This document shows positions 8,169 to 16,298 of a stretch of 64,000 bases of DNA, piece by piece (positions within the stretch are counted from its first letter, which is position 1; each line of letters opens with the position of its first letter). Source of the stretch: Chromobacterium sp. ATCC 53434 (lineage in GTDB: Bacteria; Pseudomonadota; Gammaproteobacteria; Burkholderiales; Chromobacteriaceae). The DNA lies in NCBI RefSeq assembly GCF_002848345.1, contig NZ_CP025429.1, positions 2,914,001 to 2,978,000 on the forward strand. Direction: 5' to 3'. The translations under genes were made by a program, and so were the position numbers. The notes under the pieces are model-generated. The model did no database searches. It had not been told where the DNA came from and worked only from the letters and a program-made list of their open reading frames with translations.

Positions 8169-9806
8169 ATGACAGTGTGGACACCAATTGAAGAAAACAT
8201 GATCTTGCGCCGCGTCTTTGACAGCATAGTCACCCGCCTGCTGGTGTTGGCGCTGTTGATCGTCGCTGCCGGTTCCGTGTCCCGCTACTACGCGCTGACC
8301 AATTTCCTCCATGAAGACCTGAGCAAGGTGGTCGAGGCCCAGCAACTGGCGCTGGCCAACTATGTCGCGCGCGACATCAACGACAAGGTGGCGCAACGCG
8401 AGGATTTGCTGATCCATCTGGCCGCCGTGCTGCCTCCCAGCCTGCTGCGGCAGCCGTCGCGGCTGCAGGATTGGCTGCAGGAACACTATCAGTACCAGCC
8501 GCTGTTTTCCGTCGGTCTGTTCGTCGTCGGACCGGACGGCCGCGCCATCGCCGACTATCCGCCCAGAGCCCCGCGACAGCTGGTGCGGTACGGCGACCGC
8601 GACTACGTCCGCATGGCCTTTCAAGGCCATGCCTATATCGGCCGCGCCGCGATCGGCCGCGTCACCCGGGCCCCGGTGCTGCCGATCAGCGCGCCGGTGC
8701 GCGGCGCCGACGGCAAGATCGCCGCCGTGCTGGTCGGCGTCACCGCGCTGGCGGCGCCGAACTTCCTCGACCTGATGCAGCACACCCGTATCGGCGACTA
8801 TCGCGACAGCTTCCTGCTGATCTCGCCGCGCGACCGGCAGTTCGTCTCCTCGTCGCAGCCGGACATGATTCTGCAGCCGCTGCCGCCGCCGGGCGTCAAT
8901 CCGCTGCACGACAGGGCGATGGCCGGTTTCCGCGGCGCCGGCATCACCGTCAACGCCAAGGGCGTGGAAGAGGTCAGCGCCATCGCCTCGGTGCCGCGCG
9001 CCGGCTGGTTCGTCGTGGCGCGCCTGCCCAGCAGCGAAGCCTTCGCCACCGTCGAGCGCGTCAAGCGATTCACCGTGCGCAATACGCTGACCGCGCTGGC
9101 CGTGTTCACGCTGTTCTCCAGCCTGGGGCTCTACATCGTGCTGCGGCCGCTGTTCCAGGCCGCCTGTCACGCCGACAAGATGACGCGCGGCGAATTGCCG
9201 CTGGAGCCGATACCGATACGCCGCAACGACGAGGTCGGCCATCTGATCGCCGCCTTCAACCGCCTGCTGCACAAGTTGAACGACCAGCAGGAAGAGTTGG
9301 CGCGCATGGCCCATCACGACTCGTTGACCGGCCTACCCAACCGCTCGCTGCTGTCCGACCGCCTGCACATGGCGCTGGCGCAGGCGCAGCGCAAGCATGC
9401 CCGGCTGGCGCTGCTGTTCATGGACCTGGACGGCTTCAAGACCATCAACGACAACCTGGGCCACCGGGCCGGCGACAAGGTGCTGTGGCAGGTGGCCCAG
9501 CGGCTGGCCGGCATCGTCCGCCAAACCGACACGCTGGCGCGCATCGGCGGCGACGAGTTCGTGCTGCTGCTCAGCGATCTGGACGACAACGCCGCCGAAA
9601 TCGCGCAGACCGTCGCCGAAAAATGCCTGGAAGCCTTCGACACGCCGTTCCTGGTCGCCGGTAGCGCCTGTAAGCTGGGCATCTCGATCGGCATCGCGCT
9701 CGGCGACGGCCTGAGCACCTCGGACAGCCTGCTGCAGGCCGCCGACCAGGCGATGTACCGGGTCAAGAAAACCGGTCACAGCGGCAGCGAGATCATCAGT
9801 CTGTAA
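8169..9806 (+). CDS. Membrane diguanylate cyclase with periplasmic sensor domain
   Basis: 545 residues: membrane segment at about 16-36, a periplasmic Cache-like sensor (about 45-300, with a V-G-P-D-G-R-A-I-A-D-Y-P segment), a second membrane segment (about 305-325), a HAMP-like linker, and a GGDEF domain (about 375-545). The active-site motif is intact, R-I-G-G-D-E-F at about 458-464. An R-Q-T-D inhibitory I-site lies five residues before GGDEF, so product inhibition by c-di-GMP is expected. No EAL domain. It sits between the phosphonate importer and the phnN-phnF genes, and its last 11 bases overlap the end of phnN on the other strand. A start at the in-frame ATG (MILRRVF, 8199) is also possible. 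Confidence 0.9.
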   Translation: MTVWTPIEENMILRRVFDSIVTRLLVLALLIVAAGSVSRYYALTNFLHEDLSKVVEAQQLALANYVARDINDKVAQREDLLIHLAAVLPPSLLRQPSRLQDWLQEHYQYQPLFSVGLFVVGPDGRAIADYPPRAPRQLVRYGDRDYVRMAFQGHAYIGRAAIGRVTRAPVLPISAPVRGADGKIAAVLVGVTALAAPNFLDLMQHTRIGDYRDSFLLISPRDRQFVSSSQPDMILQPLPPPGVNPLHDRAMAGFRGAGITVNAKGVEEVSAIASVPRAGWFVVARLPSSEAFATVERVKRFTVRNTLTALAVFTLFSSLGLYIVLRPLFQAACHADKMTRGELPLEPIPIRRNDEVGHLIAAFNRLLHKLNDQQEELARMAHHDSLTGLPNRSLLSDRLHMALAQAQRKHARLALLFMDLDGFKTINDNLGHRAGDKVLWQVAQRLAGIVRQTDTLARIGGDEFVLLLSDLDDNAAEIAQTVAEKCLEAFDTPFLVAGSACKLGISIGIALGDGLSTSDSLLQAADQAMYRVKKTGHSGSEIISL

Positions 9807-10338
9807 GCAGGCTCAGCAGCCGCTCGCCGGCGTCGGCCAGCGCCCCGTCGTTCCACAGCACCTTGCAACCGTCCGGCGGCGCGAAGCTGCCCGCCTCGCG
9901 CAGGCGCCGCGCGATCTCGGCCGCCGGCTCGCGGCCGCGGCCGGCCAGCCGCGCCGCCAGCACCTCGGGGCTGGCGGTGATCCACAACGGACGCAGGCCG
10001 GGGAAACGCTCGGCCGCCAGCGGCAAGCTGGAACGCGAGCCGTTGGCCACCACGTCCATTCCCTGCTCCAGCCACAGGTCCACCTCCACGCCCAGCCCGT
10101 AGGCCAGGCCATGCCGGCGCCAGCTCAACGCGAAACAGCCGCCGGCCTCGCGCGCGTCGAACTCGGCCTGGCTCAGCGCCACATGGTTCTCCCCGCCGGC
10201 GTCGGCCGCCCGCGTGATGTAGCGGTGGGCGAACATCACGCCGCCGGGCAGCCGTTGCCGCGCGTAGGCCAGCAGGCTGTCCTTGCCGGCGCCGGACGGG
10301 CCGATCACATACCAGAGCACGCCGGGCCTAGTCGCCAT
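9796..10338 (-). CDS. phnN: Ribose 1,5-bisphosphate phosphokinase PhnN
   Basis: 180 residues with guanylate-kinase-like fold. The P-loop GPSGAGKDS starts at about residue 13, and HRYITRAADAGGENHVALS is the substrate-binding segment typical of PhnN. PhnN phosphorylates ribose 1,5-bisphosphate to PRPP, the last step of C-P lyase degradation. The ATG at 10338 overlaps the end of the DUF1045 gene by 11 bases, so phnF, DUF1045 and phnN form one minus-strand operon divergent from phnG-M. The 3' end overlaps the diguanylate cyclase gene on the opposite strand by 11 bases. Confidence 0.9.
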   Translation of the reverse strand: MATRPGVLWYVIGPSGAGKDSLLAYARQRLPGGVMFAHRYITRAADAGGENHVALSQAEFDAREAGGCFALSWRRHGLAYGLGVEVDLWLEQGMDVVANGSRSSLPLAAERFPGLRPLWITASPEVLAARLAGRGREPAAEIARRLREAGSFAPPDGCKVLWNDGALADAGERLLSLLTD

Positions 10339-11026
10339 GACGCCGCACCTCGCCGTCGAAGCCGCAATAAGCCAGACAGCGGAACGGCCCCCCCGCCTCC
10401 GGCTCGACGAACAGCGCGATGCCGTCGACGACGACATCGTCGAGCAGGCCGTCGAAATGGCGGCGCGCGCCCAGCTCCAGCGCCCGCGCCGTCGCGGAAT
10501 CCCGCTCCACATCGGCGGACAGCGTCAGATGGAAGCGGAACTGCTCGAACACATAGGGATAGCCCCAGCGCCGGTACAAGGCCCGCTGTCGCGCGTCCAG
10601 CCCGTCGCGCGCCTTGATCGGCTCGCCGCGGTCGGCCAGCGGCGCCAACGCCACCGTACAGGCGGCGGCCAGCTCGGCCAGCTCCGGCGGCGGCGCCGCC
10701 GGCCGCAACGCCAGGAAGCGGTCCAGCCAGTCCACCCGCAGCGGCAGCGCGAACCGCTCGAAACCGGCGGCCAGTTCCGCCGTCCGCCGCAGCAGCGCGT
10801 CCTCGCCGACGTCCGGCCCCGGCGCGAACGGCGCCTTCAGCGTCGCGTGCCAGCCGTAGCGGGCGGCCGCGCCGGTCAGCGCGGCGAACTCGACGGCGCC
10901 GACGCCGTCCACCTCAGGCCTAGGCGGCAAGCCGCCGCTTGCCGCGTCCCGTCCCAGCCAGCGACAACCGGCGGACCACAAGGCCGAATCGGGCCGCGGC
11001 GCGTAATACAGCGCGTAGCGCATCAT
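10328..11026 (-). CDS. Phosphonate-operon DUF1045 protein, 2H phosphoesterase-like
   Basis: 232 residues starting MMRYALYYAP. It matches the phosphonate-metabolism DUF1045 family. Two H-x-T motifs are visible, Y-G-W-H-A-T-L-K at about 59-66 and F-H-L-T-L in the second half, the signature of 2H phosphoesterases, which act on cyclic phosphates. No phnP is present in the window, so this may carry out the cyclic phosphodiester opening of 5-phosphoribosyl 1,2-cyclic phosphate; that is inference. The start at 11026 overlaps the phnF stop as ATGA, implying translational coupling. A longer upstream reading runs through phnF in another frame and was rejected. Confidence 0.8.
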   Translation of the reverse strand: MMRYALYYAPRPDSALWSAGCRWLGRDAASGGLPPRPEVDGVGAVEFAALTGAAARYGWHATLKAPFAPGPDVGEDALLRRTAELAAGFERFALPLRVDWLDRFLALRPAAPPPELAELAAACTVALAPLADRGEPIKARDGLDARQRALYRRWGYPYVFEQFRFHLTLSADVERDSATARALELGARRHFDGLLDDVVVDGIALFVEPEAGGPFRCLAYCGFDGEVRRHGD

Positions 11027-11745
11027 TCCTGCTCCATCACCAATTGCACCAGGTCGCCGTTGAAGCTGGTGACGCCGTACTGGACCGGCAGGCCGGCCGC
11101 GTCGACGTTCAGCGACTTCACCCGCAGCACCGGCCGGTTCTTCGGAATGCCCAGATAGTCCACCGTCTCGGCGTCCGGCAGCCGCGCGGTGACGCGGGTG
11201 AAGCGGCGGGTGTAGTCCGGCACGCCGCACTCCTGCAGTGCGCGCGTCACCGAGCGGTGGCGGCGGTAGGCGTCCGGCAGGCCGGGCAGTCTGGCCGCCG
11301 GAAAGAACATCGTCGCGTAGTCGACCACCCGGCCTTCGGCCTTGCTCAGCACCTGGATGCGGAACAGCGCGTCGCCGACCGCCACCCGCAGCAGCTCGGC
11401 CAGCTCGGCGTTGGCCGGCACCGTGTCGCTGTTCAGGATGTCGACGTCGGCGCTGAGATTCTGCCGCGCCATATTTTGCGAGAAACGGGTGCGCTTGCTG
11501 ATCGCGTAGTCGATCGCATTGTCCTGGACGAAGGTGCCGCGCCCCTGCTCCACCCGCAACAGGCCTCGCTCCACCAGCGTCGCCACCGCGCGCCGTATCG
11601 TGTGGCGGTTGACGGAGAATCGCGCCGCCAGCTGCAGTTCGGTCGGCAGTTGCTGTCCCGCCCGCAGCACGCCGCCGGCGATGTCGGCCGCCAAGCTGTC
11701 CTCTATCTGCCGCCACACGGCGACGCCGGAACCTCTCTCTATCAT
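11023..11745 (-). CDS. phnF: GntR/HutC-family phosphonate regulator PhnF
   Basis: 240 residues: N-terminal winged helix (about 10-75) with P-T-E-L-Q-L-A-A-R-F-S-V-N-R-H-T-I-R-R-A, then a UTRA-type effector domain (about 95-235). It is the first gene of phnF-DUF1045-phnN and is divergent from phnG; the 142-base gap contains the candidate operator at 11844-11856. PhnF proteins repress phosphonate uptake and degradation genes; here the same operator-like motif also precedes phnS, so control of both operons is expected. Confidence 0.9.
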   Translation of the reverse strand: MIERGSGVAVWRQIEDSLAADIAGGVLRAGQQLPTELQLAARFSVNRHTIRRAVATLVERGLLRVEQGRGTFVQDNAIDYAISKRTRFSQNMARQNLSADVDILNSDTVPANAELAELLRVAVGDALFRIQVLSKAEGRVVDYATMFFPAARLPGLPDAYRRHRSVTRALQECGVPDYTRRFTRVTARLPDAETVDYLGIPKNRPVLRVKSLNVDAAGLPVQYGVTSFNGDLVQLVMEQE

Positions 11746-11843
11746 CCCATTTCCCCCAAGGTCTGTGCCCGCCTTGAAAACGTCACAAAAACTTCATCGC
11801 CGCATGCTGTTTGTCGGTGCCTGGTCGCCATTATCATGGATAC

Positions 11844-11856
11844 GTCTATACGTTTA
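11844..11856 (+). promoter_or_regulatory. Candidate PhnF operator upstream of phnG
   Basis: GTCTATACGTTTA, within ATACGTCTATACGTTTATAT, 31 bases upstream of the phnG start and about 100 bases from the phnF start. It shares 12 of 13 positions with the motif upstream of phnS (minus strand 7999-8011). The position fits repression of phnG. Confidence 0.55.
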
Positions 11857-11887
11857 TATGAATTTTTCTTGAACCATGAGGCACACG

Positions 11888-12322
11888 ATGGACACCTCCA
11901 CCCGACAGCGCTGCTTATCGGTGCTGGCCAACAGCCCGATTGAACGGCTGCTGGAACTGCTGCCGCCGGCCCTGCCCCCGGCCCCGCGCTGGCTGCGCCG
12001 CGCCGAAACCGGCCTGATGATGCTGCAGGGCCGCAGCGGCGGAACCGGCGCCCGCTTCAACCTGGGAGAGATCAGCGTCAGCCGGGCCAGCTGCCAGATC
12101 GGCGATCACATCGGCCACGGTTGGGTTCGCGGCGGCGACGGCCGCCATGCCGAGCTGATCGCCCAGGCCGACGCGTTGCTGCAGGACCCTGCGCGCCGCG
12201 ACGTGCTGATCCGCGAATGGATCTCTCCGCTGGAAACCGAATTGGCCGAGCGCCGCGCGGCCCGTTCGCGGGAAGCCGCCGCCAGCAAGGTCGAGTTTTT
12301 CACCATGGTCCGGGGGGAATGA
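11888..12322 (+). CDS. phnG: C-P lyase core subunit PhnG
   Basis: 144 residues starting MDTSTRQRCLSVLANS, which lines up with the start of enteric PhnG (T-R-Q-x-W-M-S-V-L-A). PhnG is part of the PhnGHI-J core that attaches the phosphonate to the ribose of ATP. ATG at 11888 is preceded by GAGG at 7-base spacing; the ATG at 11876 has none and was not chosen. First gene of phnGHIJKLM-HD; its stop overlaps phnH as ATGA. Confidence 0.93.
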   Translation: MDTSTRQRCLSVLANSPIERLLELLPPALPPAPRWLRRAETGLMMLQGRSGGTGARFNLGEISVSRASCQIGDHIGHGWVRGGDGRHAELIAQADALLQDPARRDVLIREWISPLETELAERRAARSREAAASKVEFFTMVRGE

Positions 12323-12897
12323 ATATGCTGACAGGTCTCTCCCAACCGGTCGATGACGCCCAGCAAACGTTCCGCGCGGTCTTGGCCGCGATGGCGGAAC
12401 CGCTGCTGCCGCGCGCGCTGCCGACTCTGCCGCCTGCCCTGCCCGGCCTGAAGGCCGCCACCGCCGCGCTGCTGTACACCTTGGCCGACCAGGACGTGCG
12501 CGTCTGGCTGCCGCCCCTGCCCGACGACACCGTCGCCAGCCTGCGCTTCCACACCGGCATGCGGCTGGCCGATCTGCCCGAGCACGCCGACTTCATCGTC
12601 ATCGTCGCAGGCATGCCGCTGCCGAACCTGATCAGCCTGAAAGCCGGCAGCGCCGAATATCCGGATCGCTCGGCCACGCTGCTGATCGAGGCGGACGGCT
12701 TCGGCGCGGACCAGGTGGAAGGCCGCGGTCCCGGCTTCGCCGCGCCGCGCCGCTTCGGCGCCGCCGGCCTGCCGCAAGCTTTCTGGCGCGAATGGCAAGT
12801 CAACCACGCCCGCTTCCCGCTGGGCGTCGATGCCCTGCTGATTTCCGACACCCACATCGCCGGCCTGCCGCGCAGCGTCCGCATCCGGGAGGGTTGA
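12319..12897 (+). CDS. phnH: C-P lyase core subunit PhnH
   Basis: 192 residues starting MNMLTGLSQPVDDAQQTFRA; the F-R-x-x-L-x-A-M-A-x-P segment near residues 17-28 is typical of PhnH. It has the PLP-transferase-like fold of the family without a PLP lysine, and acts as a structural dimer in the PhnGHIJ complex. The start overlaps the phnG stop (ATGA, 12319-12322) and a GGGGGG run just upstream serves as ribosome binding site. Length is normal for PhnH. Confidence 0.93.
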   Translation: MNMLTGLSQPVDDAQQTFRAVLAAMAEPLLPRALPTLPPALPGLKAATAALLYTLADQDVRVWLPPLPDDTVASLRFHTGMRLADLPEHADFIVIVAGMPLPNLISLKAGSAEYPDRSATLLIEADGFGADQVEGRGPGFAAPRRFGAAGLPQAFWREWQVNHARFPLGVDALLISDTHIAGLPRSVRIREG

Positions 12898-12898
12898 G

Positions 12899-13981
12899 AT
12901 GTATGTAGCCGTCAAAGGCGGGGAAACCGCCATCGCCCGCTCCTGGGACCTGCTGGCCGCCGCGCGCCGCGGCGACGAGGCGGTGCCGGAGCTGACGCTT
13001 GATCAAATCCGCCAGCAGTTGCGCCTGGCCGTGGCCCGCGTGATGCAGGAAGGCTCGCTGTACGACGAGGAGCTGGCCGCGCTGGCGCTGAAGCAGGCCG
13101 GCGGCGACAGCATGGAGGCGGTGTTCCTGCTGCGCGCCTTCCGCACCACCTTGCCGCGCTTTGGCCAGACGCTGCCGCTGGACACCGCCGCGATGCGGGT
13201 GCGCCGCCGCGTGTCCGGCACCTTCAAGGACGTGCCGGGCGGCCAGATACTCGGCCCGACCGCCGACTATACCCAGCGCCTGCTGGACTTCGGCCTGATG
13301 GGCGCCGCGGAAAGAGTCGAGCTCGAACAGGCCGCCGCGCCGCTGCCGGACGCGCTGCCCGGCGTATTGCAGCTGCTGGACCGCGAGGGCCTGATCGAGG
13401 CCGATCTGCCGCCGGCGGGCGACCCGGAACCGACGGACCTGACGCGCGAGCCGCTGATGTTCCCGGCCTCCCGCCCGGCGCGGCTGCAAAACCTGGCCCG
13501 CGGCGACGAGGGCTGGCTGTTGGGCCTCGCCTATTCCACCCAGCGCGGCTATGCCGAGAGCCACCCGTTCGCCGGTGAGATCCGCATGGGCGAAGTCGGC
13601 GTGATGGTCTGCCCGGAGGAACTGGGCTTCGAGATCGACATCGGCGAGATCACGCTGACCGAATGCCAGATGATCAACCAGTTCGCCGGCAGCAAGACCG
13701 CGCCGCCGCAATTCACCCGCGGCTACGGCCTGAGCTTCGGCGAGGCCGAGCGCAAGGCGATGGCGATGGCGCTGGTGGACCGCAGCCTGCGCGCCGAGGA
13801 ATTGGGCGAAACCGCCCACGCGCCGGCGCAGCAGGCGGAATTCGTGCTCTACCACAGCGACAACGTCGAGGCCTCCGGCTTCGTCCAGCACCTGAAGCTG
13901 CCGCATTACGTGGACTTCCAGGCCGAGTTGGCGCTGATACGCCAGCTGCGCGCCGCCGACCAGGAGAAGGCCGATGACTGA
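12899..13981 (+). CDS. phnI: C-P lyase core subunit PhnI
   Basis: 360 residues, the usual length. It begins MYVAVKGGETAIARSWDLL, characteristic of PhnI, which supplies the nucleosidase-like activity that swaps adenine for phosphonate at ribose C1'. The start lies one base past the phnH stop. Its end overlaps phnJ by 8 bases. The C-terminal H-Y-V-D-F-Q-A-E-L-x-L-I-R segment is also family-typical. Confidence 0.93.
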   Translation: MYVAVKGGETAIARSWDLLAAARRGDEAVPELTLDQIRQQLRLAVARVMQEGSLYDEELAALALKQAGGDSMEAVFLLRAFRTTLPRFGQTLPLDTAAMRVRRRVSGTFKDVPGGQILGPTADYTQRLLDFGLMGAAERVELEQAAAPLPDALPGVLQLLDREGLIEADLPPAGDPEPTDLTREPLMFPASRPARLQNLARGDEGWLLGLAYSTQRGYAESHPFAGEIRMGEVGVMVCPEELGFEIDIGEITLTECQMINQFAGSKTAPPQFTRGYGLSFGEAERKAMAMALVDRSLRAEELGETAHAPAQQAEFVLYHSDNVEASGFVQHLKLPHYVDFQAELALIRQLRAADQEKADD

Positions 13982-14816
13982 TCCCCGCAACGACCGCTAC
14001 AACTTCGGCTTCCTCGACGAAAACACCAAACGCATGCTGCGCCGCGGCCTGCTGAAGGCGGTGGCGATTCCCGGCTACCAGGTGCCGTTCGGCAGCCGCG
14101 AAATGCCGCTGCCCTACGGCTGGGGCACCGGCGGCATCCAGGTAACGGCCAGCGTCATCGGCCGCGACGATGTGTTGAAGGTCATCGACCAGGGCGCCGA
14201 CGACACCACCAACGCGGTCAACATCCGCCGCTTCTTCGGCCGCGTGACCGGCGTCGCCACCACGACGGCCACCGGCGACGCCACGCTGATCCAGACCCGC
14301 CACCGCATTCCTGAAACACCGCTGAAACCCGGACAGATCATGATCTTCCAGGTGCCGGAACCGGAACCGCTGCGGACGCTGGAGGCCAGCGAGGTGGAGA
14401 CCCGCAAGCTGCACGCCCACCAGGAGTACGGCCTGATGCACGTCAAGCTATACGAGGACATCGCCCGCTTCGGCCACATCGCCACCAGCTACGACTACCC
14501 GGTGATGGTGAACGACAGGTATCTGACCTCGCCGTCGCCGATTCCAAAATTCGACAATCCCAAGCTGGACATGAACCCAGCGCTGCTATTGTTCGGCGCC
14601 GGCCGCGAAAAGCGGCTGTACGCGATCCCGCCGTACACCAGGGTGGAAAGCCTGGCCTTCGACGATCATCCGTTCGAGGCCCAGAGCTGGCAGCAAGGCT
14701 GCGCCATCTGCGGCTCGCATGACAGCTATCTGGACGAGATCGTCACCGACGACGCCGGCAGCCGGCTCTTCGTCTGCTCGGACACCGATTATTGCCAGCG
14801 GGAGAAACAAGCATGA
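13974..14816 (+). CDS. phnJ: Alpha-D-ribose 1-methylphosphonate 5-phosphate C-P lyase PhnJ
   Basis: 280 residues. PhnJ is the radical-SAM enzyme that cleaves the C-P bond. Four cysteines at 243, 246, 268 and 274 sit two residues beyond the E. coli positions 241, 244, 266 (4Fe-4S ligands) and 272 (thiyl radical), so all catalytic residues are kept. The Y-N-F-G-F-L-D-E-N-T-K-R-M-L-R-R N-terminus is typical. It overlaps phnI by 8 bases and phnK by 4. Confidence 0.95.
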   Translation: MTDPRNDRYNFGFLDENTKRMLRRGLLKAVAIPGYQVPFGSREMPLPYGWGTGGIQVTASVIGRDDVLKVIDQGADDTTNAVNIRRFFGRVTGVATTTATGDATLIQTRHRIPETPLKPGQIMIFQVPEPEPLRTLEASEVETRKLHAHQEYGLMHVKLYEDIARFGHIATSYDYPVMVNDRYLTSPSPIPKFDNPKLDMNPALLLFGAGREKRLYAIPPYTRVESLAFDDHPFEAQSWQQGCAICGSHDSYLDEIVTDDAGSRLFVCSDTDYCQREKQA

Positions 14817-15586
14817 TGGCGCCCATCCTTACCGTGAACGGGCTTTGCAAGGACTACGGCAACGGCCAGGGCTGCTTCGACGTCAATTTCGAGCTGTATC
14901 CGGGCGAAGTGCTGTGCATCGTCGGCGAATCCGGCTCCGGCAAATCGACGCTGCTGTCCACCTTGGCCGGCCGCCTGGCCGCCGACGCCGGCAGCGTGCG
15001 CTTCGCCGACCGCGACGGCGCGACGCACGAGCTGACCTGCCTGCCGGAGGCCGAGCGGCGCCGGCTGGCGCGCAGCGAATGGGGCTTCGTCACCCAGCAC
15101 GCCCGCGACGGCCTGCGCATGGGCGTGTCCGCCGGCGCCAACGTCAGCGAGCGGCTGATGGCGCTGGGCCAACACCACTACGGCCGGCTGCGGCAGACCG
15201 CCGGCGACTGGCTGGAAAAGGTCGAGATAGACCGCGAGCGGCTGGACGACAGGCCGACCGCCTTCTCCGGCGGCATGCAGCAGCGGCTGCAGATCGCCCG
15301 CAATCTGGTGACGCAGCCGCGGCTGGTCTTCATGGACGAGCCCACCGGCGGCCTGGACGTGTCGGTGCAGGCGCGCTTCCTCGACCTGACCCGCCGTCTG
15401 GTGCGCGACGCCGGCATCGCCGTCATCATGGTGACGCACGATCTGGGCGTCGCGCGGCTGCTGGCGCAGCGCACGCTGGTGATGCAGAAGGGCCGCGTGG
15501 TCGAAGCCGGCCTGACCGACCAGATACTCGACGACCCGCAACACCCGTACAGCCAGTTGCTGGTGTCCTCCATCCTGCAGGCCTGA
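14813..15586 (+). CDS. phnK: C-P lyase complex ABC-type ATPase PhnK
   Basis: 257 residues. Walker A GESGSGKST is followed by H-E-L-T-C-L-P-E-A-E-R-R-R-L in the PhnK-specific insert, then S-G-G-M-Q-Q-R-L-Q-I-A-R-N-L, L-V-F-M-D-E-P-T-G-G-L-D and V-T-H-D-L-G-V-A-R. It resembles dipeptide importer ATPases but belongs to the C-P lyase complex, binding PhnJ. The start at 14813 overlaps the phnJ stop as ATGA with GGGAG 8 bases before it. Confidence 0.92.
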   Translation: MMAPILTVNGLCKDYGNGQGCFDVNFELYPGEVLCIVGESGSGKSTLLSTLAGRLAADAGSVRFADRDGATHELTCLPEAERRRLARSEWGFVTQHARDGLRMGVSAGANVSERLMALGQHHYGRLRQTAGDWLEKVEIDRERLDDRPTAFSGGMQQRLQIARNLVTQPRLVFMDEPTGGLDVSVQARFLDLTRRLVRDAGIAVIMVTHDLGVARLLAQRTLVMQKGRVVEAGLTDQILDDPQHPYSQLLVSSILQA

Positions 15587-15590
15587 AATC

Positions 15591-16298
15591 ATGAATCTAC
15601 TGATCAACGCGGAAAACCTGAGCAAGACCTTCACCCTGCACCAGCAGGGCGGGCTGCGGCTGCCGGTGCTGACCGACGTCTCGCTGCAAGCGGCCGCCGG
15701 CGAATGCGTGGCGCTGGCCGGCCCGTCCGGCGCCGGCAAGAGCACGCTGCTGAAGGCGCTGTACGCCAACTATCTGGTGGAAAGCGGCCGCATCGGCGTG
15801 TTCCACCAGGGCGCATGGCTGGACATGGCCCGCGCGCTGCCGCACGAGATCGCCGCCGTGCGCCGCCACACGCTGGGCTATGTCAGCCAGTTCCTGCGGG
15901 TGATCCCGCGGGTGTCGGCGCTGGACATCGTCGCCGAGCCGCTGCGCGAATGGGGCTCGACCGACGCCGAGGCGCGGCTGGCCGCCGGCGAGTGGCTGGC
16001 GCGGCTGAACATCGCCGAGCGGCTGTGGAGCCTGCCGCCGGCCACCTTCTCCGGCGGCGAGCAGCAACGCGTCAACATCGCGCGCGGCATGATCGCGCCG
16101 CGGCCGATACTGCTGCTGGACGAGCCGACCGCGTCGCTGGACGCGGCCAACCGCGACGTGGTGGTCCAGCTGATGCGCGAGGCGCTGGCCCGCGGCGCGG
16201 CGCTGATCGGCATCTTCCACGACGCGCCCACCCGCGACGCCATCGCCACCCGCGTCTTCCAGGTCCCGCTGGCGCAACAAACGGAAATCGCAGCATGA
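15591..16298 (+). CDS. phnL: C-P lyase ABC-type ATPase PhnL
   Basis: 235 residues: Walker A GPSGAGKST, signature S-G-G-E-Q-Q-R-V-N-I-A-R-G, Walker B I-L-L-L-D-E-P-T-A-S-L-D. PhnL joins PhnK on the core complex. It starts 4 bases after phnK and its stop overlaps the phnM start as ATGA. Confidence 0.92.
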   Translation: MNLLINAENLSKTFTLHQQGGLRLPVLTDVSLQAAAGECVALAGPSGAGKSTLLKALYANYLVESGRIGVFHQGAWLDMARALPHEIAAVRRHTLGYVSQFLRVIPRVSALDIVAEPLREWGSTDAEARLAAGEWLARLNIAERLWSLPPATFSGGEQQRVNIARGMIAPRPILLLDEPTASLDAANRDVVVQLMREALARGAALIGIFHDAPTRDAIATRVFQVPLAQQTEIAA

